Assembly: GCA_027002875.1 (NCBI GenBank)
Contig: JALWZC010000065.1
Span: forward strand, 22,965 to 60,368
Direction of reading: 5' to 3'
Origin: Desulfurococcales archaeon
Lineage (GTDB): Archaea; Thermoproteota; Thermoprotei_A; Sulfolobales; Desulfurococcaceae
DNA length: 37,404 nucleotides
Shown here: piece by piece, positions 1-8,373 of the stretch
Layout of the letters: each line of letters starts with the position of its first letter
Numbering within the stretch: position 1 is the first letter of the stretch
Position numbers and translations under genes: made by a program
Notes under the pieces: generated by a model
What the model was told of the DNA's origin: nothing
Database searches by the model: none
Seen by the model: the letters and a program-made list of their open reading frames with translations, nothing else

Positions 1-1324
1 GGATTCCCCTTGCATTAAGGGCCAACAGAGCAGGCTGGGCTGTTGCCGATAATGATTCTGCGTCATAGTAGTACTTCGTCTCGAGTAGTGCTCGGTTAGC
101 CATTAATGCTAGCGTGTAGGATACTTTGTATTGTAGCCCACTGTCAGGGTTTGTCTCTGCAACCTTCCCGTTTATCTCTGCCTCGGCGCATCGTGGTATA
201 TATATTGACAAGCCCCTTATAGGGCTCCACGGAGATCCCGCCCTTATGCTTGCTTTCAGTAGGGCCATGTGGAATCCCTGGTAGAAAAGGTTTGTATCGG
301 GGACGACGGCTATCCACCCCTTATCGTTTGAAAGCCTTAACAGTACTCGGTGTAGTTTCTCATTAATCAATCCTTGAATATCCTTCGACTGCGAAACGAT
401 CTCCTTAGCAATCAGGTCTGCGGCTCCAACATATCTCTGGATCTGCATTATCATCCTGTCAAGTGCTTGTCTATCCTGGAAAGACCTGCTGAGTAAATCC
501 GCTATGTTCTTCCAAGCAGTGTATAGCTGGCTAGCAGTCTTCTCGTCCGGGCCTAGTAGCTCGTCTATCGTGAATAACCGTTTACGCTCGGTTATCGCTC
601 CCAGCTCGCCGATCCATGCTGTAAGCTTCTCTCCTTCATCCAGTAGCTTCCGCCGGTTGTCTATTAGGGACTCTATGCATCCACACCTTGTAACCGTGTT
701 GAAAGCCTTTGATAACGCGATGTATATTCCCCTAGTCCCCCTCCACTCAATGTTTTTCGGGTAATCGTTTACGAGTGATAAACTGTGTTTATACTCTTCA
801 ATCTCGCCGAACACGTATACTCGGTGAAGCCACCTAGGACTGCCGGGATAGGCTGGGATACCGTAGAGGGGTAGTGAGTCTACTACCGAATACACTACTC
901 TTCCGTCGAGGTTTTTTCCGGCCGAGTAGGTTATCGCCGCTGCTGTTGCTCCATCAGTACCGGTTAGATCGATGACTATCTTCTCCGGTTTACCTAATCC
1001 ATTGAATGCTTTGAATAACCTTGTTAACTTACTACTAGTATCGAAGACGTTATCCGTTAAGACATGTTTTAAACCGATCCTTGTATCGATGTATACTTTT
1101 AAATCAAGGTTTCTGAGATGGGATAAACCCTCATCGATAACTGGGCTTGTGTGGGGGCTTGTAAGCACTAGGTACTTCCTTATACCCGTTTCTTCTGAAA
1201 GCCTGCCTATTATTGTCGGTATTATCCACGGGTACTTATTAACTGGTATAATACCGATCATGTCCTCCGCTGAAGCTTCATGTATAAACGACTCGAAACC
1301 CTTAGGAGCACTCGTATTAACCAA
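1..1324 (-). CDS. CARF-like plus PIN-like domain protein, 3' end cut by window edge
   Basis: Read from the reverse complement: an uninterrupted frame of 441 codons from TTG at 1324 that runs off the left edge. A GGTG ribosome site lies 6 bases before the TTG; an ATG at 1261 is the alternative start. The N-terminal half alternates hydrophobic strands and helices and contains IVIDLTGTDGATAAAI, which resembles the D-x-T-G-G-T-K strand-turn of CARF domains (sensors of cyclic oligoadenylate in type III CRISPR immunity). After a helical middle (about residues 190-310) comes WIAVVPDTNLFYQG, then IYIPRCAEAEI, matching the first Asp and the VPxxVxxE-type block of PIN ribonucleases. No cas genes or repeats are in view. 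I infer a sensor-nuclease fusion; the frame is certain, the domain calls are by eye. The C-terminal end is not in the window. Confidence 0.6.
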   Translation of the reverse strand, partial: MVNTSAPKGFESFIHEASAEDMIGIIPVNKYPWIIPTIIGRLSEETGIRKYLVLTSPHTSPVIDEGLSHLRNLDLKVYIDTRIGLKHVLTDNVFDTSSKLTRLFKAFNGLGKPEKIVIDLTGTDGATAAAITYSAGKNLDGRVVYSVVDSLPLYGIPAYPGSPRWLHRVYVFGEIEEYKHSLSLVNDYPKNIEWRGTRGIYIALSKAFNTVTRCGCIESLIDNRRKLLDEGEKLTAWIGELGAITERKRLFTIDELLGPDEKTASQLYTAWKNIADLLSRSFQDRQALDRMIMQIQRYVGAADLIAKEIVSQSKDIQGLINEKLHRVLLRLSNDKGWIAVVPDTNLFYQGFHMALLKASIRAGSPWSPIRGLSIYIPRCAEAEINGKVAETNPDSGLQYKVSYTLALMANRALLETKYYYDAESLSATAQPALLALNARGI

Positions 1325-1381
1325 ATCCTACACCCATATTTTTCTCTAACCAATATAGACCATCTAGTACCTGTAATTATA

Positions 1382-1390
1382 CATTATAAA
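1382..1390 (-). promoter_or_regulatory. TATA box for the CARF-PIN-like gene
   Basis: TTTATAATG on the minus strand, about 58 bases before the TTG start. This leaves a short leader that carries the GGTG ribosome site. It lies in the 152-base divergent gap 1325-1476, which otherwise holds the plus-strand ribosome site GGTGG 7 bases before ATG 1477. Confidence 0.35.
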
Positions 1391-1476
1391 CCCTTAATGT
1401 ACATGTTAAATAATACCGTAGAGGTAGGTTAAAACACTATGTATCCCGTTAATGCGATCGAAGCGGTGGCTCCGGT

Positions 1477-2580
1477 ATGGCTAGGAGTAGGAAGGGTAGG
1501 AGGGAGTTATCGCCCACTGAGAAGAGGATCGTATATGGTATCATAGTGTTGATTATAGGGTTAACGATTACATTGATTATTCTCACATTAAATACCCCGA
1601 GCCAGAGCGTGATATACGCCCTACCACCCTATAATGGAGAGTACAGCGATGCCCTCAGAGACATTGCTTCTAAATCCCTAGCCGTAAACGGTTCGGTAGT
1701 TAATGATACTATTAGATACTTATTCCTAAAGGAATATTTGAAACTATATAATGGGAGCCTGTTATTTAACAAAACCTTTAACGTCAAGGTTAATTTATCA
1801 GTAGCATATGTTTTCTATGCTACCCATAACGAGACAATTATTATTAAAACCCATGGTAATGGCAGCTACTACTATGCTTTATTCTATACTGAGAACAGGT
1901 ATTTGCTCGAGAACTCGGAGACGCCTGGTAATTCTTCAAGGATTTTCAGGATCGACCTGCCCGATAACTATTTTCCACCCGGCAAGCCCTACATGGAGTT
2001 TACAGTGATAATATCGAGTAACTCGACGAGGAGGGTAACCGGTTATATCACAGTCTCCAAGAAGCCCCCCATAGTCCTCGACACTATTATTAGACGTGCA
2101 CCCATCGCATACTACACCCTCATGCTCGACTCATGGATTAGGGATAGGTATACTGTTAGAGATGAACCTATAAGCAAAGTCTTAACGAGTACTAGGAGCG
2201 TCGGGGAACTCCTTGAACAAAACGGTACTGTTATTAATAGTTTGGAGGCAAGCCTTATCGCGAAGACTCTCCTAGACCATGTAATGGTTGAATCCCACAT
2301 AGTAGCAGTTGATACTAATAATGACGGAGTTGTAGATCACTTCGCAGTACTCTTCAAGTACCCCGTTAAACCGGGCGGTGTAACCGAGTATAGTTCTAGA
2401 CTACTAAACATCCTAGAAGGCTTTAACCTTGCCTCAAGACTTGGGGATAATGAAGCATTACACGTGAAGTATATTTATTACGGCGATTACAGCTGGATAG
2501 TCTTCGACCCAGTATATAGCAACGGTGTCCCGGGAGTAGTTATTACTGATACATACCACGTCCTCGGCATGATCATATAG
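1477..2580 (+). CDS. Membrane-anchored extracytoplasmic protein, unknown
   Basis: 367 residues. A basic N-terminus (about 20 residues with many Arg and Lys) is followed by one strongly hydrophobic helix (about residues 20-43). The rest is an extracytoplasmic region with many N-x-S/T sites, as in archaeal surface proteins. The inside-positive rule places the large C-terminal domain outside. A short VDTNNDGVVDHF stretch near residue 280 resembles a calcium-binding DxNxDG loop. I do not recognise the family. The ATG has GGTGG 7 bases upstream. It lies next to the following gene with no promoter-sized gap, so the two probably share a transcript. Confidence 0.75.
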   Translation: MARSRKGRRELSPTEKRIVYGIIVLIIGLTITLIILTLNTPSQSVIYALPPYNGEYSDALRDIASKSLAVNGSVVNDTIRYLFLKEYLKLYNGSLLFNKTFNVKVNLSVAYVFYATHNETIIIKTHGNGSYYYALFYTENRYLLENSETPGNSSRIFRIDLPDNYFPPGKPYMEFTVIISSNSTRRVTGYITVSKKPPIVLDTIIRRAPIAYYTLMLDSWIRDRYTVRDEPISKVLTSTRSVGELLEQNGTVINSLEASLIAKTLLDHVMVESHIVAVDTNNDGVVDHFAVLFKYPVKPGGVTEYSSRLLNILEGFNLASRLGDNEALHVKYIYYGDYSWIVFDPVYSNGVPGVVITDTYHVLGMII

Positions 2581-2590
2581 GATGATATTA

Positions 2591-3316
2591 ATGGCTAGGA
2601 AAAACATACTGCCCAAACCAGGATTAATCAATAGGATTAGGAGAATAATTGGCTGCAGATACCTGAAACCAGTGGGATTTGAGGAGAGTGAAGAGGTTAG
2701 GAATAGTGTTGAATCCCTATTGATCGACGGCGGCATCGGCGTCAACACGTATTATCGGGAGGCCTTAGAGCTGGCTGAACTACTTGGACTAGAACCCGGT
2801 ATGGTTAAATCCCTACTAGTGTATTTAGGCTTAACATACCAGTTACCCTTCTCAACTTATTACCTAATAGTTAACTCCGGGATCGGTTTTAAGGGTTATA
2901 ATCCTCTAAGCTGTCCAGGCTACATGGTTGTCGATGGAGTATTTGATCCTGGTGTAAGGGTTCACGAGACACCTAGCGGCGTAGTCTTTGATAAATACAA
3001 TAGCTCTGGCGAATACATTATTGAGCCTCAGATTATAGATGCTTTTATCCCGGTCGTTAATGGTTACAGCTATGTGTTAATCGACGAGCTTGTTGGGAAG
3101 GGCTTGTTGAGGAATGCTATTGATTTGTTTAGGAGGGTGGGTACTCATGTCTACATGTATTATATGATGATTATTATTGATAGAATCGCTGGGTTAACGG
3201 ATAATTATCCCCTGGCTAGGCTGGTTTTTGGTTCAAGGCTTAAAACATTATATGATTACGCCTGGGCTACTATCAACATATTCCGTAGATTAATGCCTAG
3301 GGAAAAGGTGTTTTAA
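2591..3316 (+). CDS. Hypothetical protein, second gene of a two-gene unit
   Basis: 241 residues from ATG 2591; an in-frame ATG at 2582 would add three residues. I prefer 2591 because GGATGAT, a fair Shine-Dalgarno match, lies 5 bases before it. The upstream gene ends at 2580, so translation is probably coupled. The N-terminus is basic; the middle is mixed with several hydrophobic stretches (about residues 65-90 and 185-200) but no clear membrane helix. No motif is recognised. Its stop shares bases with the stop of the convergent gene at 3313. Confidence 0.7.
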   Translation: MARKNILPKPGLINRIRRIIGCRYLKPVGFEESEEVRNSVESLLIDGGIGVNTYYREALELAELLGLEPGMVKSLLVYLGLTYQLPFSTYYLIVNSGIGFKGYNPLSCPGYMVVDGVFDPGVRVHETPSGVVFDKYNSSGEYIIEPQIIDAFIPVVNGYSYVLIDELVGKGLLRNAIDLFRRVGTHVYMYYMMIIIDRIAGLTDNYPLARLVFGSRLKTLYDYAWATINIFRRLMPREKVF

Positions 3317-3582
3317 GCCACTGCCTCGGCTTCCTCGGCTTTACTTATTAGTTCAAGTAGTCCCGGCTCCTCGGTTTCGTAGGGTAGTCCCAGCTCGTCG
3401 GCTATGATCTTCTTCATAGCTTCAATCCCGATCAGCCTGATCTCGTCGATAGGCGTCCTCTCGGCACGGCTCTTAATCTCCGCCTCCTCCGCAAGGATCT
3501 CTTCGAGCATGGATACGTACTTGTTCTCGATAAACCTCATTACTTGGAAGGCCCTCTTACTAATAGTTTCCTCTGAAGCCAT
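3313..3582 (-). CDS. Small acidic helical protein, unknown
   Basis: 89 residues, rich in Glu and Ala and predicted almost wholly helical. It has heptad-like hydrophobic spacing in residues 10-40 and an Ala/Glu tail. The ATG has AGGTG about 7 bases upstream, and TTAAAAAC near 3619-3626 could be its TATA box. It is monocistronic, with its stop overlapping that of the plus-strand gene ending at 3316. No family is recognised. It could be a small regulatory or scaffold protein, but nothing in the sequence decides this. Confidence 0.65.
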   Translation of the reverse strand: MASEETISKRAFQVMRFIENKYVSMLEEILAEEAEIKSRAERTPIDEIRLIGIEAMKKIIADELGLPYETEEPGLLELISKAEEAEAVA

Positions 3583-3703
3583 GACTATACACCTACTTGG
3601 TTAATCCTTTTAGGAGTGTTTTTAACTGGTAAAGACTGGTCTTATCCCCGGGTTACCCGTTGATATATCCTTGTATTACCGGGATACTCGGCGTATTCTC
3701 ATA

Positions 3704-3711
3704 GTTATAAA
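3704..3711 (+). promoter_or_regulatory. TATA box upstream of the gene at 3770
   Basis: GTTATAAA, about 59 bases before the GTG at 3770, in the 187-base divergent gap 3583-3769. The resulting leader contains GGGGTG, which sits 9 bases before the GTG and supports that start. Confidence 0.4.
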
Positions 3712-3769
3712 CTTGTCCCATAAGGTATTCTCCTCATAGGGTAAAGGGTCTTAAACGGGGTGTTCATCG

Positions 3770-4069
3770 GTGAGACGTGTTGTTACTATTACTGTAACAT
3801 ATGGATCGCCCGGTCGCGGAGTAGTGTTAAACGCCGTATTAGTCGCTGCATCCTACCTAGCGCGTAAAGGCATTGAGCCGAGGATATTACAGGTTTATAG
3901 TCCTGGCTCTGAGACCCGTGTTAGCGTAAACGGGTTAGATGTCCCAGTTGATGAGAGGCTTGCCGACTCTATTACGGAAAAGGTTTTCGAGGCGTTAATG
4001 GATGAGGATGCAGGTGAGATCAAGACTGGTCTGCGAGGTGTTGCGGGAGCCTTGTTTAAAGGGGGTTAG
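3770..4069 (+). CDS. Small alpha/beta protein, unknown
   Basis: 99 residues from GTG 3770, with GGGGTG as ribosome site. The order is a beta strand (VVTITVTYG), a Gly-rich turn, a helix rich in Ala and Leu, a second strand (RILQVY), then a VNGLDVPVDE turn and a long C-terminal helix. This beta-alpha-beta order with a V-x-G-x-x-V-P turn recalls small thioredoxin-like folds, but no CxxC is present, so I leave the function open. Its stop overlaps the convergent gene's stop. Confidence 0.6.
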   Translation: MRRVVTITVTYGSPGRGVVLNAVLVAASYLARKGIEPRILQVYSPGSETRVSVNGLDVPVDERLADSITEKVFEALMDEDAGEIKTGLRGVAGALFKGG

Positions 4070-4551
4070 GCTTCCCCTCCCTTCTTATCTAGTTCCTCTA
4101 CGTAGTGTTTATTGCTTATATTGATCTTCGCTCCGTAATAGATGTATAGGGTTGTTAATACTAGTGTTATTATGAATGATATGCTTAAAGGCATCCCCGT
4201 CCACGGTGATAGGTTCGCCGCCGACTCCTCGCCCGTGTCTAGTAGGAGGAATCTGATGAACATGCTCGTAGTACCCATTAACCCGTAGAGGCCCATTGAG
4301 CCGTATAGTACTAGGCTGAAGCCTTGCTTTACTTCTCTACGGCATAGTTTACAAGTGTATACTTCGAACATCGCCCATGATAGGAAGATTGTTACTATTA
4401 ATGGTGCTATAATGTATTTAGCAGCGTAGTTATTTCCTAGTAGCGCATCTATTAACCCCCACGTAAAACCTGCTATACCGAACAGCGAATACGCAAACCT
4501 GTACTCGTGGCCGGACATGCTCTCTATCAGCTTAATAAACTCCTGCGTCAA
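4066..4551 (-). CDS. Four-helix membrane protein, unknown
   Basis: 161 residues from TTG 4551. Hydrophobic helices are near residues 20-38, 45-65, 80-105 and 122-142. A single CKLC pair lies in a short loop after the second helix, on a basic and therefore probably cytoplasmic side. The C-terminus is charged and hydrophilic. It is monocistronic and flanked by a small alpha/beta protein and an exported protein. No family is recognised; one Cys pair is too little for a metal-site claim. Confidence 0.65.
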   Translation of the reverse strand: MTQEFIKLIESMSGHEYRFAYSLFGIAGFTWGLIDALLGNNYAAKYIIAPLIVTIFLSWAMFEVYTCKLCRREVKQGFSLVLYGSMGLYGLMGTTSMFIRFLLLDTGEESAANLSPWTGMPLSISFIITLVLTTLYIYYGAKINISNKHYVEELDKKGGEA

Positions 4552-4659
4552 CCCGGGCCATCCCTAGAGTTACCGCTAGCGTCTTATCAATGGTTATATC
4601 TTATTAGACTGGTTAAAGATATCGTTAGTGGAATGGGTTTAGGGGCTGGTTGAGGCTGT

Positions 4660-5469
4660 TTGAATCATATTATTAGGGTATCGGCTATAATAACATTACT
4701 ATTAGTCCTCATAGCTCCAGCTTCTAGTATAGCCGCTTATAGGAAATCATACAGGTTCGAAGAGAGTTATAGTGCATACATCCTAGTATTTAACGCAGTT
4801 ATCGTGAAATTCGGTAATTACGGGGTTTTCACTATATATTTGAAGCCGGATGGTATCTATGCATACGGCCTCGCATTAATGAAGGATCCCGATGAGGAAT
4901 ATATTCACGCGTACCTGCTTGCCGGTGCCCAGGATCGATGGTTTGATCTAGGCTTCGCGTCTTCGAGTAATATATCGTTTACAATGGTTCTAGACACCTT
5001 TAATAAATTCTTGATTGCAAGGTTTAATAATCACAGTATACAGGTGAATCTATCCTTTTCGCCTTTAATCCTTGAACTATACACTGCATCCCTAAACATT
5101 ACTGGTAGGAGCAGCGATTACCCCCTGCTCAATATTACGAGCCTCTACGTCTTCGCCGGCAACGTATCGATCAAAAGGTATCAGGAGCTACGCCTAGATA
5201 AACCAGTCTATACTGCTTGGAAGCTAGGCTTGAAAACACTGCTCAATATCACTCATAGGGAAACCATACTAGAGCAATCTCCAACTCAAACACCTAATCC
5301 AAAATCCCGTGGAGGCCGGACTCCCGGCTACACAGGCTTAATCCTCTACCTAATACTTCCAGCAGTAATCACGATCCTCTCCATAACATTAATCATATAC
5401 ATCCTGTACCAGAGGAAACAGAAATACGGGGCTAGGGAGCTTCTAGGGGCCGGATCCCCCGGTCCGTGA
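4660..5469 (+). CDS. Exported, C-terminally anchored surface protein, unknown
   Basis: 269 residues from TTG 4660. A signal peptide (about residues 1-27) ends in an ASSIAAY-type cleavage region. A beta-rich ectodomain carries several N-x-S/T sites. A Pro/Thr-rich linker near residues 205-220 (TQTPNPKS) precedes a membrane helix (about 225-248) and a basic cytoplasmic tail. This is the classic layout of an archaeal envelope protein held by its C-terminus. No enzymatic motif is seen. The gene is monocistronic, followed by a T-run that may end transcription. Confidence 0.7.
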   Translation: MNHIIRVSAIITLLLVLIAPASSIAAYRKSYRFEESYSAYILVFNAVIVKFGNYGVFTIYLKPDGIYAYGLALMKDPDEEYIHAYLLAGAQDRWFDLGFASSSNISFTMVLDTFNKFLIARFNNHSIQVNLSFSPLILELYTASLNITGRSSDYPLLNITSLYVFAGNVSIKRYQELRLDKPVYTAWKLGLKTLLNITHRETILEQSPTQTPNPKSRGGRTPGYTGLILYLILPAVITILSITLIIYILYQRKQKYGARELLGAGSPGP

Positions 5470-5531
5470 ATCCTTCATTCCCCCAGCCCCTGTTAAGGGT
5501 CAGCTAGTAGAGGCCTAGGTCATCCCGGCCC

Positions 5532-5537
5532 TTTTTT
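5532..5537 (+). terminator. Oligo-T terminator after the surface protein gene
   Basis: Six T bases after a GC-rich 3' region (GGTCATCCCGGCCC), 63 bases past the stop at 5469. T-runs terminate archaeal transcription. The run overlaps the end of the convergent helicase gene. Confidence 0.4.
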
Positions 5538-7899
5538 ATGCTATTGGTTTACCGTATTTACTAGTTATCGGTTCTACTAGTACTCTCTTCTTACCCGTTA
5601 TTATTGTTCCCAACACGTATTTTGCCTTCTTCCTGCTTAGTACTTGGTTATTGTTTCCACAGTATGGGCTGTATATGCATCTTGGGCAGCCGTCTTCGCA
5701 GTCGCAACTACTAACTATTTCATAAGCTATTTCCTCGGCTTTCTCGAAACGGTGGAATAATAGTTTTGCAAGGCCCGAGCCTCCAGGTGCTCCATCATAT
5801 ATTACTATGTCTCCACTCGGATAGCTTATACCGCCCATCTCCCCCAGTGCTGCTCCACAGACTGGTCTAGCTGCTGATATTAATGCGTGTTCTATTGCGT
5901 GGAAGGCTTCAGCATTCTCCATGATCCCCCATTCTTCTACTTCCGGATACTTTAATAGTAGTGCTTTAGTCCTATAACTATACCTTACCGGTGTATCATA
6001 CCAGTTTTTAACACCGCGGTTCTCCTGCTCCCAGAAATTCCTTACAACGTATCCTTCAACGATGAGCTCGAGCTCTACGTCTGCATATACTAGTGGTATT
6101 CCCCGGCTAGTTACCCTTGAGTCTATCGGTTTATAGTCTAGGAGGTCTACGGTGTATAGTGGTCTTGTATAATAGGTTGTATCGTCGGGTAATGGTTCTA
6201 CTAGGGCCCTCCTACGATCAATATCTATACTGATAACCCTATAGATCCTTCCAAAGCTTAGATACACAGCCTCAGGGTAAAGGTCTAGTACTGCCTGCGG
6301 TAGCTCCCTATAACCAATCGGATCCCCCGACGCCTTATTGATGATCACTACGTGGGGGCCTGAGCCTCGAATGCTCATATACTCCCTGAAATACTGCCTA
6401 GCCCTCCTCCAGTTCGGGAATACCCTGTTACCAGTTATTACTGCGAGCCCCATTGATTGCAGTTCTAGGGCGGCCCTAAACCAGTGTTTATCCAGTTCTC
6501 TAATCCTGATAGGGCCTTGTTGTAGTAGTAGTGCTAGTAGGTGTATCTTCAATACCTCGATGTTACCGGGCTCTATATATGTAGGCGGTATTTCCTGGTT
6601 GTAGAAGCGGGATGGGTTTCTCTCATAGTATGCATCTATTGGATCATCCGCCAGTATCGTGAAAACGTATCCTCTGCGGCCCCTCCTCCCAGCTCTACCG
6701 GCTCTCTGGAGGTATTTAGCGTAGCTCGGGGGTATTGTAGCCATTACTACTGCGTCTAGATAGCCTATATCGATCCCTAGTTCCAGGGTTGGTGTAGCGA
6801 CTACTCCTAATGCTTCACCACTCTGCAGCTTGTATTCTACTAGTCTCCTCTCCTCCATTGGTAGTCCTGCACGGTGAACATATAGTTCTACACCGTAGGA
6901 TTTCCGGGCTATCCTAGAGATCAACTCTACCATTTGCTGGCTATCGGCGAATACTAGTACTTTCAACCCCTGCTTGACGAGTATGCTTGCAAGGCCAGCC
7001 GCGATCGTCCACCTGCTCAGGTTTCCAGCCGATACCATTACGTGTACTGCTTCACCACGCCTCCTCCGAGGACCCTCTACGACTTCAACATCGACACCGA
7101 AGAGTGTCTCGGCATGCTCCTTCGGGTTTCCTATCGTTGCAGAGGAGCCGATCATTAGGGGTGGTAGTCCCCCCCGATACTTTTTAACCCTCTCGATAAC
7201 TGCGTGTACGTGGCTCCCAAATACTCCCTCGTAAACGTGTAGTTCGTCGAAAACCATGTACTGGGCGGTCTTAATGAATTTCCTAATAGCTGGGCTAAGC
7301 ACTAGTCCTACATGTATCATGTCCGGGTTTGTAACAATTATATCCGGCGGATTACTAGAGATCCTCTGCCTAGCCCTCCTAGGAGTGTCTCCATCGTATA
7401 CCGCCGCCGAGAAAGCACCATATCCTAGGAATTCGTATAGCCTCGATAACTGGTCTCTTGCTAATGCCTTCGTTGGATAGGTTAGTATTGCAGCTGGCTT
7501 CCTCGGCTTACCGGTTATGATCCTTGATAGTATTGGGATCATGAATGCCTCCGTCTTACCCGTCCCGGTACCAGCAGTTACTACGACGTGTTTACCGTCG
7601 AGGATCTTCCTTATAGCTTCCCACTGGAAACGATATAATCTATTAATACCCCTCTTCTTCAATGCATCCCTTACCTGATCAGGTATTTCATCTAGTTCAT
7701 CGATACTGGGCCCAGGCTCAGGCTCCCCGGCAACCTCCCTGTAAACGTGGACGATGTGTACTCTACCGCCCCGATAATAGTCTTCAAGCATCCTCGAAGT
7801 TGTCAATAATAATTCGTCACGGTAAATACTCAAATCAGCATACACCACTACTAGCTTCAATGAATACAATATGGCTTCTAGCCGGCTATAATGGTTCAC
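5536..7899 (-). CDS. DUF1998 superfamily 2 DNA helicase (MrfA/Hrq1-like)
   Basis: 787 residues, an ATP-dependent nucleic-acid helicase. Visible motifs: Walker A AGTGTGKT (109-116), DEAH-box variant DELH (218-221), SAT (252-254) and motif VI QRAGRAGRRG (399-408). The C-terminal DUF1998 region has a Cys cluster, C732, C734, C738, C741 and C747, of the kind that binds zinc in bacterial MrfA. The family's bacterial and yeast members (MrfA, Hrq1) act in DNA repair; a repair role here is inferred from the family. The start is GTG 7899. A TATA-like TATAATAG lies only about 10 bases upstream, so a slightly shorter N-terminus is possible. The upstream zinc-finger-like gene is separated by a T-rich stretch and is probably a different transcript. 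Confidence 0.92.
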   Translation of the reverse strand: MNHYSRLEAILYSLKLVVVYADLSIYRDELLLTTSRMLEDYYRGGRVHIVHVYREVAGEPEPGPSIDELDEIPDQVRDALKKRGINRLYRFQWEAIRKILDGKHVVVTAGTGTGKTEAFMIPILSRIITGKPRKPAAILTYPTKALARDQLSRLYEFLGYGAFSAAVYDGDTPRRARQRISSNPPDIIVTNPDMIHVGLVLSPAIRKFIKTAQYMVFDELHVYEGVFGSHVHAVIERVKKYRGGLPPLMIGSSATIGNPKEHAETLFGVDVEVVEGPRRRRGEAVHVMVSAGNLSRWTIAAGLASILVKQGLKVLVFADSQQMVELISRIARKSYGVELYVHRAGLPMEERRLVEYKLQSGEALGVVATPTLELGIDIGYLDAVVMATIPPSYAKYLQRAGRAGRRGRRGYVFTILADDPIDAYYERNPSRFYNQEIPPTYIEPGNIEVLKIHLLALLLQQGPIRIRELDKHWFRAALELQSMGLAVITGNRVFPNWRRARQYFREYMSIRGSGPHVVIINKASGDPIGYRELPQAVLDLYPEAVYLSFGRIYRVISIDIDRRRALVEPLPDDTTYYTRPLYTVDLLDYKPIDSRVTSRGIPLVYADVELELIVEGYVVRNFWEQENRGVKNWYDTPVRYSYRTKALLLKYPEVEEWGIMENAEAFHAIEHALISAARPVCGAALGEMGGISYPSGDIVIYDGAPGGSGLAKLLFHRFEKAEEIAYEIVSSCDCEDGCPRCIYSPYCGNNNQVLSRKKAKYVLGTIITGKKRVLVEPITSKYGKPIA

Positions 7900-7960
7900 T
7901 AGCCCTATTATACATAGTATTGTTTGAGGAGCTTCTTACCATTACCTTTTACATAGAAAC

Positions 7961-7980
7961 TAATTATAAAAATAAAAGAG
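7961..7980 (-). terminator. T-rich terminator after the small zinc-finger-like gene
   Basis: On the minus strand the bases just after the stop at 7982 read CTCTTTTATTTTTATAATTA, a typical archaeal T-rich termination region. It suggests that the helicase downstream has its own promoter in 7900-7960. Confidence 0.4.
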
Positions 7981-7981
7981 T

Positions 7982-8230
7982 TTAGACCTCAGCCTTCTGA
8001 GCAAACTCCCTAGCCTTCCTCTCCTGCTTTGTCAGCTTCTTCCATAGCTTATAGTGTTCCTCGCAGAGATAAACTATTCCAGGCCTGCGGGGCGGTCTTG
8101 CATGGTATACTTTTAGTTTCAGACCGGCCTTCTCCTCGAGGATCCTTGCTTCATTATAGCTTAACTCATGTAAGGCTTCTTTCTCACAGCCTTCAACGCT
8201 ACAGGTCTTAGCCGTCAAAGCTAATCCCAC
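7982..8230 (-). CDS. Small zinc-finger-like protein
   Basis: 82 residues from GTG 8230. A first Cys pair, C-x4-C, lies at residues 10-15 and a C-x2-H pair lies in LCEEHYKLW near residue 57, giving a plausible CC-CH zinc site around a two-helix core. The tail is basic and helical (KLTKQERKAREF), as in small nucleic-acid binding proteins. The GGAGG immediately abuts the GTG, which is too close for a Shine-Dalgarno. A TTG at 8218 is better spaced and would give a 78-residue protein that still keeps both pairs. Function is unknown; binding of DNA, RNA or the ribosome is only inferred. Confidence 0.7.
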   Translation of the reverse strand: MGLALTAKTCSVEGCEKEALHELSYNEARILEEKAGLKLKVYHARPPRRPGIVYLCEEHYKLWKKLTKQERKAREFAQKAEV

Positions 8231-8321
8231 CCTCCCAGGGCTTAAGTATTACGGGATAGTATTATCATGTATATAGTCATGCATTCGGAGTTAATAGGGG
8301 TAGCTTTGCAGAGTGTTTTTA

Positions 8322-8343
8322 GATACCCTTTTTTCCGGGTATC
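8322..8343. repeat. Perfect inverted repeat in the tldD leader
   Basis: GATACCC (8322-8328) and GGGTATC (8337-8343) form a perfect 7-bp dyad with an 8-base loop of six T and two C. It lies 31 bases before the tldD start in the divergent gap 8231-8373. As DNA it could be an operator; as RNA it would be a leader hairpin. Confidence 0.4.
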
Positions 8344-8373
8344 CTTGATGTTATATGTATTGGTGCATGTGAA

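Noticed and set aside
504-1349. Two plus-strand open frames at 504-764 and 972-1349
   Set aside because: They lie opposite the long minus-strand frame 1324-1, which has consistent protein-like composition and recognisable motifs; the plus-strand translations are low-complexity shadows.
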